A stretch of 64,000 nucleotides of DNA from Deltaproteobacteria bacterium (GTDB lineage: Bacteria > Myxococcota > Kuafuiibacteriia > Kuafuiibacteriales > Kuafuiibacteriaceae), in NCBI GenBank assembly GCA_016703535.1, contig JADJBV010000002.1, positions 1,302,001 through 1,366,000 on the forward strand, given 5' to 3'. The notes under the pieces are model-generated. The model saw only the letters and a program-made list of their open reading frames with translations. It did not search any database and was not told where the DNA came from. This document shows, piece by piece, positions 34,491-43,651 of the stretch. Each line of letters opens with the position of its first letter. Position 1 is the stretch's first letter. The position numbers and the translations under genes were made by a program.

Positions 34491-36239
34491 GTGAGCGACG
34501 TTCCCGCCTCGGCCCGCATCACCCGCCTGATCTCTTTGGCCAAGAGCGAGTGGCGAGCCCTGACCCTCGGCACCTTCTTCTTGATGATCGGGAGCGGCAT
34601 GATGTTGCTCTACCCCCAGGCCATCCGGATCATCATGGATCGGGCTTTGGGGGCCGGAGATCCCGGGGATCTCGATCGGGCCGCCTTGGGGATGGTCGGG
34701 ATCTTCGTGCTCCAGGCGGTGGCCGGGAGCTTTCGTTATTACCTCTTCACCACCTCGGGCGAACGGATCGTCACTCGGCTGAGGGCTCAGCTCTACCAAC
34801 GTATCGTGCATCAAGAGATCGGCTTCTTCGACGAACGCACCACCGGTGAACTCATGAGCCGTTTGGCCGCCGACGCGGGCGTCCTGCAGAACGCGGTCAG
34901 CGTCAACGTGTCGATGGGGCTGCGCCACTTGGCGATGGCCTTGGGCGGCATCGGCTTGCTCTTTTACATCTCGCCGATCTTGACCGGGCTGATGTTGGCG
35001 GTGGTGCCGCCGGTGGCGTTGGGCGCGGTCGCCTACGGGCGCAGGGTCCGCAAGTTGTCTCAGCGGGCCCAAGACGCCTTGGCTCAAGCGGGTCACGTCG
35101 CCGAAGAGACCATCGGCGCCATCCGCACGGTCCGGGCCTTCACTCAAGAAGACGCCGAGGCCGAACGTTATCGGCGCGCGGTCCAGGCCTCCTTCGAGGT
35201 CACCAAAATTCGGATCCGCAACGTCGCCTATTTTAGCGGGGGCGCTTCGATGGCCGGGTACAGCTCGGTCGCGTTGGTGCTCTGGTACGGCGGCCGTTTG
35301 GTGGTGGGCGGCGAGATGAGCCCGGGTGAACTCACCTCCTTTATCCTCTACACCTTGACCGTCGCCTTTTCGATCGGCGCCTTGGGAGACCTCTTCACCG
35401 ACTTCATGCGGGCCGCCGGCGCCGCCGATCGGGTCTTCGCTTTGATCGATCGAACCCCCCAGATCCCGCTCCACGGGGGCCGCACCCTGGAGAAGGTCGA
35501 AGGCCGGGTGGCCCTAGAAGGCGTAGAGCTCCGTTATCCATCCCGCCCCGACGTGGTGGTGTTGGATCGACTGAGCCTGGCCTTGGAGCCAGGGAAGGTG
35601 ATGGCCTTGGTCGGGCCTTCCGGGAGCGGAAAAAGTACGGTCGCCGCTTTGGTGCAGCGGCTTTACGACCCCAACCTTGGCAAGGTCACCTTGGATGGTC
35701 ACGACCTCAAGGAGCTGGATGCAACTTGGTTGCGAAAACAGATCGGGGTGGTGTCCCAGGAGCCGACCCTGCTGTCGTCGTCGATCTTGGAGAACATCCG
35801 CTACGGTCGGCCCGAGGCCAACGAAGCCGAGGTCGAGGCCGCGGCCCGGGCCGCCAACGCTTGGGACTTTGTTCAACGTTTCCCGGAGGGCCTCCAGACC
35901 CAAGTGGGCGAACGGGGTGTCCAGCTCTCGGGCGGACAAAAGCAGCGGGTGGCGATCGCCCGGGCCCTCCTCAAGAACCCCTCGATCTTGATCTTGGACG
36001 AGGCGACCTCGGCCTTGGACGCCGAAAGTGAACACCTGGTGAAGGAGGCCTTGGCCCGTCTGCAGGCGGGACGCACCACCTTGGTGATCGCCCACCGGCT
36101 CTCGACGGTGAAGGGCGCCGACCGGGTCGCGGTGGTCGAGGCCGGTAAGGTGGTCCAGCTCGGCGATCACCGCTCCTTGATGGCCGAAGGGGATGGGCTC
36201 TATCGCCGCTTGGTCGAACACCAGTTCGTGGCGGCCTGA
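34491..36239 (+). CDS. ABC transporter, fused permease and ATPase (exporter/MsbA type)
   Basis: 582 residues from GTG 34491, which has GAGG 11 bases upstream; the open frame upstream of it reads into antisense of the importer and is not credible. Six membrane helices (about 1-310) precede an ATPase with Walker A GPSGSGKST, Q-loop VVSQEP, signature LSGGQKQR, Walker B ILILDEATSALD and H-loop IAHR. Half-transporters of this kind dimerise to export lipids, peptides or drugs; the substrate is unknown. It carries a GCAACTTGGTTGC palindrome at 35721. Confidence 0.92.
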   Translation: MSDVPASARITRLISLAKSEWRALTLGTFFLMIGSGMMLLYPQAIRIIMDRALGAGDPGDLDRAALGMVGIFVLQAVAGSFRYYLFTTSGERIVTRLRAQLYQRIVHQEIGFFDERTTGELMSRLAADAGVLQNAVSVNVSMGLRHLAMALGGIGLLFYISPILTGLMLAVVPPVALGAVAYGRRVRKLSQRAQDALAQAGHVAEETIGAIRTVRAFTQEDAEAERYRRAVQASFEVTKIRIRNVAYFSGGASMAGYSSVALVLWYGGRLVVGGEMSPGELTSFILYTLTVAFSIGALGDLFTDFMRAAGAADRVFALIDRTPQIPLHGGRTLEKVEGRVALEGVELRYPSRPDVVVLDRLSLALEPGKVMALVGPSGSGKSTVAALVQRLYDPNLGKVTLDGHDLKELDATWLRKQIGVVSQEPTLLSSSILENIRYGRPEANEAEVEAAARAANAWDFVQRFPEGLQTQVGERGVQLSGGQKQRVAIARALLKNPSILILDEATSALDAESEHLVKEALARLQAGRTTLVIAHRLSTVKGADRVAVVEAGKVVQLGDHRSLMAEGDGLYRRLVEHQFVAA

Positions 36240-36254
36240 GCTACGCCCCGAGGA

Positions 36255-37379
36255 TCAAGGCCGCGTGGCGTAGACCAGGGTGCCGGCGCCGAGTCGGACC
36301 CGATGCCCCCGCCAGGCGACGTGTTTGACGAAGGGCGTGGCCAACCAGACCCCCAACATCAACAACTCTCGCCCCGGCGCCAGGAGCAGCGGCAGGTGCA
36401 CCCGGCCCAAACCGCGCAAGGCGATCCACTGGACCACATCTCGCACCCCCAACAGGGCCAGGCCCCAAACCCACGCCGTCGGGCCGAAGACGCCGCTGAG
36501 CAGCGCCGCCATCACCAGCGGTGAGGTCAGAGGCTCGAGCAAATACGCCCAGGGCCGGAGCCGGAAGCGCAACATCGACCAACGCAGCTGGCGATCGAGG
36601 GCGGCCCGCAACGTCACCGAGCCGTTGACGCTGAGCAGGATCTCTCGGCCCAGGTGCACCGATCGGCCGGCGTGTTGGAACATCTTGCCGATCACGAAGT
36701 CTTCGGCGAGCAGGTCGGCCACCCGGCGCAGGCCGCCCAAGTCCTCCAGCTCCCGTCGAGAGAAGAACATCGACTTGCCGACCACCGCCGCGTCCGCGAA
36801 CAAGGTCGGCACCGCCGCACCCGCGGCCACGAAGCCGTTGAGTTGCACGTTCTCCAAGGCGGCGCCCAAAGACGTTTCGCCGACCCCGACGAAGGTGTTG
36901 GTCACCAGACCGGCGCCGGTGCGAAGTTTGGTCTCCACCAAGTCACTCAGGTAATGAGGCCCGGCCCGGACCCCGGCGTCGCTGATCAACAGCAGGTCGT
37001 GTCGGGCGGTGGCCAACATCTTGAGCAGGTTGGAGACCTTGGGGTTCTGGGCCACGGCCCCTTCTTCGATCACCAAACGGGCGTTGACCTGGGGGTAACG
37101 GCGCATGAGGGCCTGGACCACCGGGATCGCCGGATCGTCTTGGCGCTCGACCCCAAAGATCAGCTGGAAGTGGGGGTGCCGCTGTTCGAAGAAGGATTGC
37201 AAGTTGGCTTGCAGATCCGGGCCGGCGCCGGCCAATGGCTTGAGCACCGTCACCGGCACTGGGGGCCCGAGTTGAGCCTCGGAGCGGGCCACCAACCACA
37301 AGATCGCGACCAGGCCCACCAACACCCAAGTGGTGGTGACGGCAGCGAGCAGATAGGCCAAGAGCAACAGTGGGCTCAC
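36255..37379 (-). CDS. GT21-like (ceramide/hopanoid glucosyltransferase type) membrane glycosyltransferase
   Basis: 374 residues from GTG 37379. An N-terminal membrane helix, then a GT-A domain: VPVTVLKPLAGAGPDL, FGVERQDDPAI (first Asp), LISDAGVRAG (Asp134), LAEDFVIG (Asp227) and RQLRW (263-267). The D, D, D, Q/RxxRW series is the mark of GT21 ceramide glucosyltransferases and HpnI. Hydrophobic segments follow to the end. It probably transfers a sugar from a nucleotide donor to a membrane lipid. Its start overlaps the stop of the GtrA-like gene by 4 bases, indicating a coupled pair. Confidence 0.85.
   Translation of the reverse strand: MSPLLLLAYLLAAVTTTWVLVGLVAILWLVARSEAQLGPPVPVTVLKPLAGAGPDLQANLQSFFEQRHPHFQLIFGVERQDDPAIPVVQALMRRYPQVNARLVIEEGAVAQNPKVSNLLKMLATARHDLLLISDAGVRAGPHYLSDLVETKLRTGAGLVTNTFVGVGETSLGAALENVQLNGFVAAGAAVPTLFADAAVVGKSMFFSRRELEDLGGLRRVADLLAEDFVIGKMFQHAGRSVHLGREILLSVNGSVTLRAALDRQLRWSMLRFRLRPWAYLLEPLTSPLVMAALLSGVFGPTAWVWGLALLGVRDVVQWIALRGLGRVHLPLLLAPGRELLMLGVWLATPFVKHVAWRGHRVRLGAGTLVYATRP
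37199..37212. repeat. GCAAGTTGGCTTGC palindrome
   Basis: Inside the glycosyltransferase gene; with flanking bases it is TGCAAGTTGGCTTGCA, the same 16-mer as at 45931. Confidence 0.55.
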
Positions 37380-37774
37380 GAGGTGTTCCCTTCCCGGAAG
37401 ATCCGTCTCCAGAGCGGCATGCTGAAGCCGACGTAGACCAGCGCCTGCACCAGCAAGCGGGCCGGCAGGTACGGGAGGAGTTGGCTACCGACGACCAGGT
37501 GAAAGAGGGTGGCGCTCAACAGGAGGGCGCCGGCTTCGACCATCAGGAAGGCGCTGCCCTGGCGAAACCAAGCCCGGGAGTGATCTTGAAAGGCCCAGAA
37601 CTTGTTGCCGAAGAACTGCACCAAAAGGCCGAACAGCAGGGCGGGGACGTTGGCGATCCGCGGATCCACGCCCAGCTGTTCGACCGCCACGCCCAGGACC
37701 ACCAGGTCGACCAAGGTGGCCAAGGCGCCGACCGCGACGCTGGTGAGGGAGGCCAACCAGGGGGCTCGTCGCAT
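37376..37774 (-). CDS. GtrA-like membrane protein
   Basis: 132 residues with four membrane helices. The family landmarks are visible: GALATLVDLVVLGVAVEQLG in helix 1, LVQFFGNKFWAFQD between helices 2 and 3, and FSMPLWRRIFRE at the end. GtrA-like proteins are thought to help move or hold polyprenyl-linked sugars across the membrane. Coupling to the downstream glycosyltransferase supports a glycolipid role. Confidence 0.85.
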   Translation of the reverse strand: MRRAPWLASLTSVAVGALATLVDLVVLGVAVEQLGVDPRIANVPALLFGLLVQFFGNKFWAFQDHSRAWFRQGSAFLMVEAGALLLSATLFHLVVGSQLLPYLPARLLVQALVYVGFSMPLWRRIFREGNTS

Positions 37775-38012
37775 CTTGTCGCGGCTGTTTAGCCAACGCC
37801 GTGCCAGGCCACGCGGGCGGGCGCTCCAGCCGAGGAGGTGGTCGCCCTCACGTGGGACCGGCGCTCCGTCGACGCGGCCTGCGAAGTCGGCTTCCCACCC
37901 GCCGGGCGCGATTGGGCCCTTACGGGGAGTCCCTGCGAACTAGGGCTGGACCGCCGTCCAGGCGCCGGCCTTCCGATTGCCCCTGCCCCCGGCGGCGAAG
38001 GAACTTCGGCGG

Positions 38013-39797
38013 GTGCGCGTCTTGGTATGGTGCTTGATCCTAGGCCTCCCGGGGCCCGCCCTGGCCCAGGGGGTGTTTCGCGGTCCCCTCCTCCAGAGCC
38101 CCAAGCCCGACGAGATCACCTTGGTCTATGAGAGCCCAAGCCCCAGCACCGGCGTGGTTCGATACGGGGTCGGGGCGCCCAGCGGTCAGACCGTCAACAC
38201 CGGCGCCGCCGCCACCCACCACGAGCTCCGCCTCACTGGGCTCTCGGCCTTGGGCCCGCCCGGCACCGAAATCCGCTACGAACTCGAGGTGGGTGGGACG
38301 GTCCACGCCGGGTCCTTCTTGTTGCCCCCGGCCGCGGGCTCGCCGTTTCGCTTCATCGTCTACGGGGACAACCGCTCTTCGCCGGCTCAACACCAACAGG
38401 TGGTCAACGCGCTAATGGCCGACACGCCGCGCTCCTCCTTCGCGATCAACACCGGAGATCTGGTGTCGAGCGGTCAAGATGAGGGGGACTGGGACGAGTT
38501 TTTCCCGGTTGCGAACCCGTTTTTGGCTCAAACACCCCTCTACATGGCCATCGGCAACCACGAGACGGTGATCAACAACTGGGACGTGACGCGGAGGATC
38601 TTCGTGTTGCCCACCGATCAAGCGCCGGCCTCCAACGAAGAAGGTTTTTATCGGGTCCTCTACGGCAACGTGGAGCTGATCGTGATCAACGTCGAGGCCG
38701 ACAACCTCTACACGGTCTCATTCCTCGCCGGAGACCAAGAGGCTTGGCTGGAGGAGGTTTTGGCCACCCGCACGGCCGGAATCGAGCACCGCTTCTTGTT
38801 CATTCACCAGGGCCCGTACTCCAGCAAGGTCGGACGCAACGGCAACTTCTGGTTGCGACAATGGCTGCCCGACCTGGCCACCGCCGGGATCGACGTGATC
38901 TTCTCGGGCCACGATCACTACGGCGAACGAGGCTTCGCCGAAAACGGCATCCCCTACGTGATCCACGGTGGAGGTGGAGCGCCGCTCTACGAAACCTTGG
39001 GGCCTCGGACCACCTCGGATCACACCATCATCTGGGGCGAAAGCCGGCTCGGATACGCCACCGTCGATATCGACGGACCCAAGGCGACCATCCAGCTCCG
39101 GGGCCTGGCGGGTGAGGTGTTGGATCAGTTCAGCTACGGCGACGCCGTCGCGCCGGCTTGCCAACAGGCCAGCGACTGCGGTCCGGCGCCGACCCACGGG
39201 TGCCCTGGCGGGGGCTGGGCTTGCGAAAAAAACGCCTGCCGTTATGCCTGCGGGCCGGGCTCCGGGAGCCTGATCGCCTGCGCCACCGATCGGGCCTGCG
39301 AAGATCTCTTGACCAGCTGCCAGGGGACCCCGACCTGCCAACATCCTTCGCTCAACCCCTTGGGTTGGTACTGCGAGTGTGTGCTCCCGCCCGAGTGCCA
39401 AGCCGCCGCCGACTGCGCGGGTCGGCCGTCACCGATCCCGGGCTGCACCGGGACCTGGGGTTGTGAGGACGAACAGTGTGAGTTCACCGCCGAACTCTGC
39501 ATGCCGGTGGACGCCGGCGTCGACGCCGGGGCCGCGGACTCGGGGACCCAGTCGCCGATCGATGGGGGTGTCGACGGCGCGATCGCTGATGCAGGACAAC
39601 TTGCAGACGCCGCCGCCCCGGCTGACACCGGGCTTTCGGGTGAAGCGCCACCCGCCGCGAGTGGTTGTGGTTGTGAGACCAGCTCCGGCGCGGGCCCTGA
39701 ACTTTGGCTTTGGCTCTCCGCCGCCTTGTTCTACGCAGGGGCTCGCCGACTCAATCGCTCGCCAAGACGGCCCCTTTGGGCGCGGGTGCGTCCTTGA
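38013..39797 (+). CDS. Metallophosphoesterase with Cys-rich region and MYXO-CTERM-like tail
   Basis: 594 residues from GTG 38013, which has GAAGGAA about 10 bases upstream and starts a signal peptide ending ALAQG. Residues about 25-110 are a fibronectin-like domain as in purple acid phosphatases; about 115-385 are the phosphoesterase with YGDNRSS, NTGDLVSSG, GNHE, HQGPYS and GHDHYGERG metal ligands. A Cys-rich part (about 395-510), an Asp/Gly/Ala linker, GCGC, a hydrophobic helix and arginines follow, so surface display is expected. It probably hydrolyses phosphomonoesters outside the cell. The last 47 bases overlap the convergent DMT gene. Confidence 0.9.
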   Translation: MRVLVWCLILGLPGPALAQGVFRGPLLQSPKPDEITLVYESPSPSTGVVRYGVGAPSGQTVNTGAAATHHELRLTGLSALGPPGTEIRYELEVGGTVHAGSFLLPPAAGSPFRFIVYGDNRSSPAQHQQVVNALMADTPRSSFAINTGDLVSSGQDEGDWDEFFPVANPFLAQTPLYMAIGNHETVINNWDVTRRIFVLPTDQAPASNEEGFYRVLYGNVELIVINVEADNLYTVSFLAGDQEAWLEEVLATRTAGIEHRFLFIHQGPYSSKVGRNGNFWLRQWLPDLATAGIDVIFSGHDHYGERGFAENGIPYVIHGGGGAPLYETLGPRTTSDHTIIWGESRLGYATVDIDGPKATIQLRGLAGEVLDQFSYGDAVAPACQQASDCGPAPTHGCPGGGWACEKNACRYACGPGSGSLIACATDRACEDLLTSCQGTPTCQHPSLNPLGWYCECVLPPECQAAADCAGRPSPIPGCTGTWGCEDEQCEFTAELCMPVDAGVDAGAADSGTQSPIDGGVDGAIADAGQLADAAAPADTGLSGEAPPAASGCGCETSSGAGPELWLWLSAALFYAGARRLNRSPRRPLWARVRP

Positions 39798-40680
39798 CCC
39801 GCATGCTGTCCCACTGAGTGACGCCGACGCCGACCAAGATCAGCACCATCGCCAGCCACGCGCTCTTCCCGATCATTTCGCCGCCGAAGGCCCAGCCCAA
39901 GGCCATGGCCACCACCGGGTTCACGTAGGCGTAGGTGGAGGTTCGGGTGGGGCCGACCACCTGCAGCAGATAGTTGAACGCCGAAAAGGTCAGCAAGGAC
40001 CCAAAGACGATTAGGTAGATCAGGGCGATCAAGGATGGGCCGCTGATCGCGTTGGGCGAAAAATCTCGCAGCTCCCCGGTCACCGCCGCCCCAGCGGTCA
40101 TCCAGGCACCGCCGACCAACATCTGCAAGCCGACCCAGATCGAGATCGACTCGGGGCGGGCCAAGCGGGGGGCGATCACCGCGCCGAAGGACCAAGCGAA
40201 GGACGCGAACAACACCGCCAAGGTCTGAGTGCCGGTGGCCACCGCCACGCTGTCGCCCGCGTTGGGCAACACCAAAACGACCACACCGGCGAAGCCCAAG
40301 AGCAGGCCCAAGCCCGCTCGCCACCCTGGCCGCGATTGACCCGGCAACATGGCCGCGATGATCGCGGTCAACAGCGGAGAGGTCGCGCACAACAAGGCCG
40401 CCGCCCCTGAACCCAAGCCATCGGCCTCGGCCCAGGTGACGCCGCCGTTGCCGCACAAGAAGTAGAGGAAGCCGATCAACGCCGCGCCGCCGACGTGGGA
40501 CCAATTGGGCCGGGCCGCACCCCGCGAGAAGCCGATGCCGACCATGACCAGGCCCGCGATCGAATAGCGGATCGCGCCCAACACCAGCGGTGGGATCGTC
40601 TCGACGCCCCGGGCCAAGGCGAAGTAGGTCGAGCCCCAGACGAGGTAGACCACCATGAAGGCCGCCAGCACCTTGACCAC
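39751..40680 (-). CDS. DMT-superfamily (EamA) transporter
   Basis: 309 residues from GTG 40680; an in-frame ATG at 40761 would add 27 Arg-rich, hydrophilic residues that look non-coding. Ten helices, with the EamA marks VVYLVWGSTYFALA in helix 1, FLYFLCGNGGVTWAEADGLG, and VVGPTRTSTYAYVNPVVAMA near the end. Likely an inner-membrane metabolite exporter of the RhaT/YdcZ kind. The 3' end overlaps the convergent phosphoesterase gene by 47 bases. Confidence 0.88.
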   Translation of the reverse strand: MVKVLAAFMVVYLVWGSTYFALARGVETIPPLVLGAIRYSIAGLVMVGIGFSRGAARPNWSHVGGAALIGFLYFLCGNGGVTWAEADGLGSGAAALLCATSPLLTAIIAAMLPGQSRPGWRAGLGLLLGFAGVVVLVLPNAGDSVAVATGTQTLAVLFASFAWSFGAVIAPRLARPESISIWVGLQMLVGGAWMTAGAAVTGELRDFSPNAISGPSLIALIYLIVFGSLLTFSAFNYLLQVVGPTRTSTYAYVNPVVAMALGWAFGGEMIGKSAWLAMVLILVGVGVTQWDSMRVKDAPAPKGAVLASD

Positions 40681-40789
40681 GGCGCACTGTGGGGCCGAAC
40701 TCCGGAGCCTGTCGACCCGGAACCTCGAGCGGCCTGGGTGATGTGTACCGGGTTCACCCATGGGGTGAGCCCTGCGCCTCCCTAGTCAG

Positions 40790-41662
40790 TTACCGCTGGA
40801 GCGGCGGGACCGCCGCCGCCTGACACTCGGCGACTCCCTCTCGCCGGTCATCGGCGTCGGGCAGGCTGCAGGCCTGATCGCGGCACGCTTGGAACGCTTG
40901 GAGCTTCGCCGGATCCTCTCGCATCGCCAGGTTCCCGAAGGTCAGGGTTGGGCGTCCGATTCCGGTCGTCTGGATGTTTCGGCGGACGATCCGGGCGATT
41001 AGAGATTGAGCCTCAGCGTTGAGGTCGAGGTATTCGGTGCAGGCCTCGCTGGCGGCCGGGCCCACGTCCCTCAGGTGTTCTGCGTCGGCGGGGGTGCCGC
41101 GGACCGTCGCTACCCGAGGGGTGCTTGCTTCGCCGACCTGGCCCAAAGGTGAAGGGGGCGCGCCCGCCTGCGTGCACTGGTATTCGAGATCGTTGATGGC
41201 GTGGATCAGCTCGTGGGTGGTGGTGTCCACCAGCTCCTGTGGGTTGTCCTCGTTGGCGGGGTGGTCCGGGTTGATCGAGAGGGTGCGGGTGCTCTCGGAC
41301 CAGGTACCAAAAAACGGGACCCCATCTCGTCCGACGCGGTCAAAGGTCTTCAGGGTCACCGGGCCCAGGTTCTTCGGTCGATCGGTCGGGCAATCGGCGA
41401 CATATCGCCACATCGCTTTGAACTCCGGATCGGCGAAGAGCGCCTCGACCACCTTGGCTTGATCGCCGTTGCTCGCCAGGGCCTCCTTGAACTCGGCCTC
41501 GGAGAGCGGTCCTTGGCCTACGCCACAACCAGTCAGCCCCAAACTGGCGCCGAGCACCACACCCGCCAGCGCCCTCGGCAAGAAGCCAAGGCAGGTGGAG
41601 GGGGTCGTTGGTTTGGTGCACTGGACGAACTTTGGCCGAGGTCGCTCCGGCGGGAGCGCCAT
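40790..41662 (-). CDS. Lipoprotein with HExxH putative zinc peptidase motif
   Basis: 290 residues from ATG 41662 (AAGG about 10 bases upstream). The signal is long, with a 28-residue polar start before the hydrophobic stretch and lipobox LTGC (Cys46). HELIH at residues 150-154 lies in a helix-like TTTHELIHAINDLEY context, and EYLDLNAEAQ follows at about 228. HExxH alone is weak, but a Glu-containing helix 75 residues on would fit a gluzincin-like site. Four Cys in the C-terminal 60 residues may pair. No family recognised; a surface protease or a toxin-like peptidase are both possible. Confidence 0.65.
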   Translation of the reverse strand: MALPPERPRPKFVQCTKPTTPSTCLGFLPRALAGVVLGASLGLTGCGVGQGPLSEAEFKEALASNGDQAKVVEALFADPEFKAMWRYVADCPTDRPKNLGPVTLKTFDRVGRDGVPFFGTWSESTRTLSINPDHPANEDNPQELVDTTTHELIHAINDLEYQCTQAGAPPSPLGQVGEASTPRVATVRGTPADAEHLRDVGPAASEACTEYLDLNAEAQSLIARIVRRNIQTTGIGRPTLTFGNLAMREDPAKLQAFQACRDQACSLPDADDRREGVAECQAAAVPPLQR

Positions 41663-41896
41663 CGCGGCGTGGCCTTGAGGCGACCTGGACTCAACGTTGG
41701 TCGAGCCTACGATCCGAGGGGACCTGTGCGAGGGCGTTAAGTGCAGCATGCCCATCGAATATCGGTCGACGAGGAAGAGGGGGCGGCGGGTCTGCGCCAT
41801 GGTGGCGTGGTGCACCATTCCTTTGACGAAGGCTCCACGGCGCGGGCGGGCTCAATTGTCCCCCCATGGTTGGGGTCTTTGGGGCCGTCGGGGGGC

Positions 41897-43642
41897 TCAG
41901 CCTTCGCCGCCCTGTTCCCAGTCGATCCACTCGACCGGGTGTTGGGCCAAAAACGCCTTCACCGCCACCCCCAAGGTCGGGAAAAAATATTCGCCGCCGA
42001 TGGACTTGTGCAGGCCATAACGTCGCAGCCGATCCTTCACCGGATCTTTGAGTTCGGCGAAGGCCAACTCTACCCCTTGGGCGGCCAAGGTTCGGTCCAG
42101 CTCCTGGAGCATCTCGGCGGCGGTGGTGTCCACGTCGGTGATCGGCTCCGCGGCGATCACCACCCAACGCACAGGGGTCGGAGCGGCGGCCACGATCTCC
42201 AGGACTCGCTGTCGAAAGCTGTCGGCGTTGGCGAAGAACAAAGGGGCGTCCCAGCGGAAGAGCAAGAGGCCCGGGATCTGCCGAGCCTCCGGATAACGGC
42301 GTAGATCGTGGTAGCCCTTGACCCCTGGCGCGCGCCCCAGGATCGCGTCGTGGGGCCGCCAGGCGCGGCGCAAGAAGTCCAAGATCGACATGGTCACCGC
42401 CAAGCCGATCCCGGGGATCACGCCCAAGGCCGCGACCGCGGTGAAGGCCATGATCGACAGCCAAAAGTCGGTGCGCCGCACTCGATAAAAGAGGACCAAG
42501 GCTGAAAGGTCAAAGATCCGCAGCACCGCGGCGATCACCACCGCCGCCAAGGCCGCGGTGGGCAGGTGGGTCGTTAGGCCAGGGGCCGCCACCAACAAGG
42601 CGGTGATCACCAGGGCCCCCACGACGCCGGTGAGCTGCGTTTGGGAACCCGCCGACTCGGCCACCGGGGTGCGAGAGGAGCTGCTGCAGATCGGAAAACC
42701 GCGGAAGAAGCCGGCCGCCAAGTTGGCCATCCCCAAACCCAAGAGCTCTCGGTTGGGATCGACCCGCTCTCCGTAGCGGGCCGCGAAGGCCCGGGACATC
42801 ACGCTGGTGTCGGTGAAGGCGATCAGCGCGATGCCCAAGGCGCTCATCATCAGCCCCCCGGCGTCGGCCAACTCCACCGCTGGCAGGTTCGGCCAAGGCA
42901 GGCCCCGAGGCACCGCCCCGACCACCGTCACACCGCCGAAGGGTCCGACAAATTGCACCAACGCCGTCGTCACGACCACCGCGACCAAGATCCCGGGCAC
43001 CTTGGGCGCCACGGATCGAAGCACCATGATCACCACCAGGGCCCCGACGCCGAGGGCCGTCGTCGGAAGGTCGACCTCACCGCGGGCGACGGACGACACC
43101 AAGGCGCCGACTTGCACGAACAGGTTGTCGCCATGGGTCCGACTGCCGAGCAACTTCGGGAGTTGGCTGATCAACACCGTCAGCGCGATGCCGTTCATGT
43201 AGCCCACGCGCACCGGCTTGCTGAGGAGTTCGGTGACAAAACCGAGGCGACCGAGGCCAGCGCCCACCGACATCAGCCCGGTCAGGATCGCCAACAGCGA
43301 AGCCAAGGCCACCGCCCGCTCCGAGTCCCCCGCGGCCAGCCCGCCGATCGCGCCCGCGATCAACGCCGCCAACGCCGAGTCAGGCCCGATCACCATGATC
43401 CGAGAGGGACCGAAGATCGCGTAGGCCAACAGCGGGATGATCGTGGCGTAGAGCCCGTGGATCGGCGGAAGCCCCGCGGCCTCGGCGTAGCCCATGCCGG
43501 CGGGCACCAAAAGGGCGCTCAGCACCAGGCCAGCGCCCAGATCTTTGCCCAACCAGGCCTTTTGATAGTGGCGCGCGACCCACAGGCCCGGGACCCAACG
43601 AGGCCAACCTTTTTCCGGTGGCGGTGGGATCAGCGGCGTCAA
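41897..43642 (-). CDS. SulP-family anion transporter with STAS domain
   Basis: 581 residues, starting at TTG 43642, 9 bases after the rlmE stop; I see no ATG or GTG nearer the first helix. The SulP signature is present (KDLGAGLVLSALLVPAGMGY, then AEAAGLPPIHGLYATIIPLL), with 10-14 hydrophobic segments to about residue 420, and a C-terminal STAS domain (about 450-560; GLLLFRWDAPLFFANADSFR, ITDVDTTAAEMLQEL). It should move sulfate, bicarbonate or a carboxylate across the inner membrane. It is probably transcribed with rplC and rlmE. Confidence 0.9.
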   Translation of the reverse strand: MTPLIPPPPEKGWPRWVPGLWVARHYQKAWLGKDLGAGLVLSALLVPAGMGYAEAAGLPPIHGLYATIIPLLAYAIFGPSRIMVIGPDSALAALIAGAIGGLAAGDSERAVALASLLAILTGLMSVGAGLGRLGFVTELLSKPVRVGYMNGIALTVLISQLPKLLGSRTHGDNLFVQVGALVSSVARGEVDLPTTALGVGALVVIMVLRSVAPKVPGILVAVVVTTALVQFVGPFGGVTVVGAVPRGLPWPNLPAVELADAGGLMMSALGIALIAFTDTSVMSRAFAARYGERVDPNRELLGLGMANLAAGFFRGFPICSSSSRTPVAESAGSQTQLTGVVGALVITALLVAAPGLTTHLPTAALAAVVIAAVLRIFDLSALVLFYRVRRTDFWLSIMAFTAVAALGVIPGIGLAVTMSILDFLRRAWRPHDAILGRAPGVKGYHDLRRYPEARQIPGLLLFRWDAPLFFANADSFRQRVLEIVAAAPTPVRWVVIAAEPITDVDTTAAEMLQELDRTLAAQGVELAFAELKDPVKDRLRRYGLHKSIGGEYFFPTLGVAVKAFLAQHPVEWIDWEQGGEG

Positions 43643-43651
43643 AGGGCGCCC

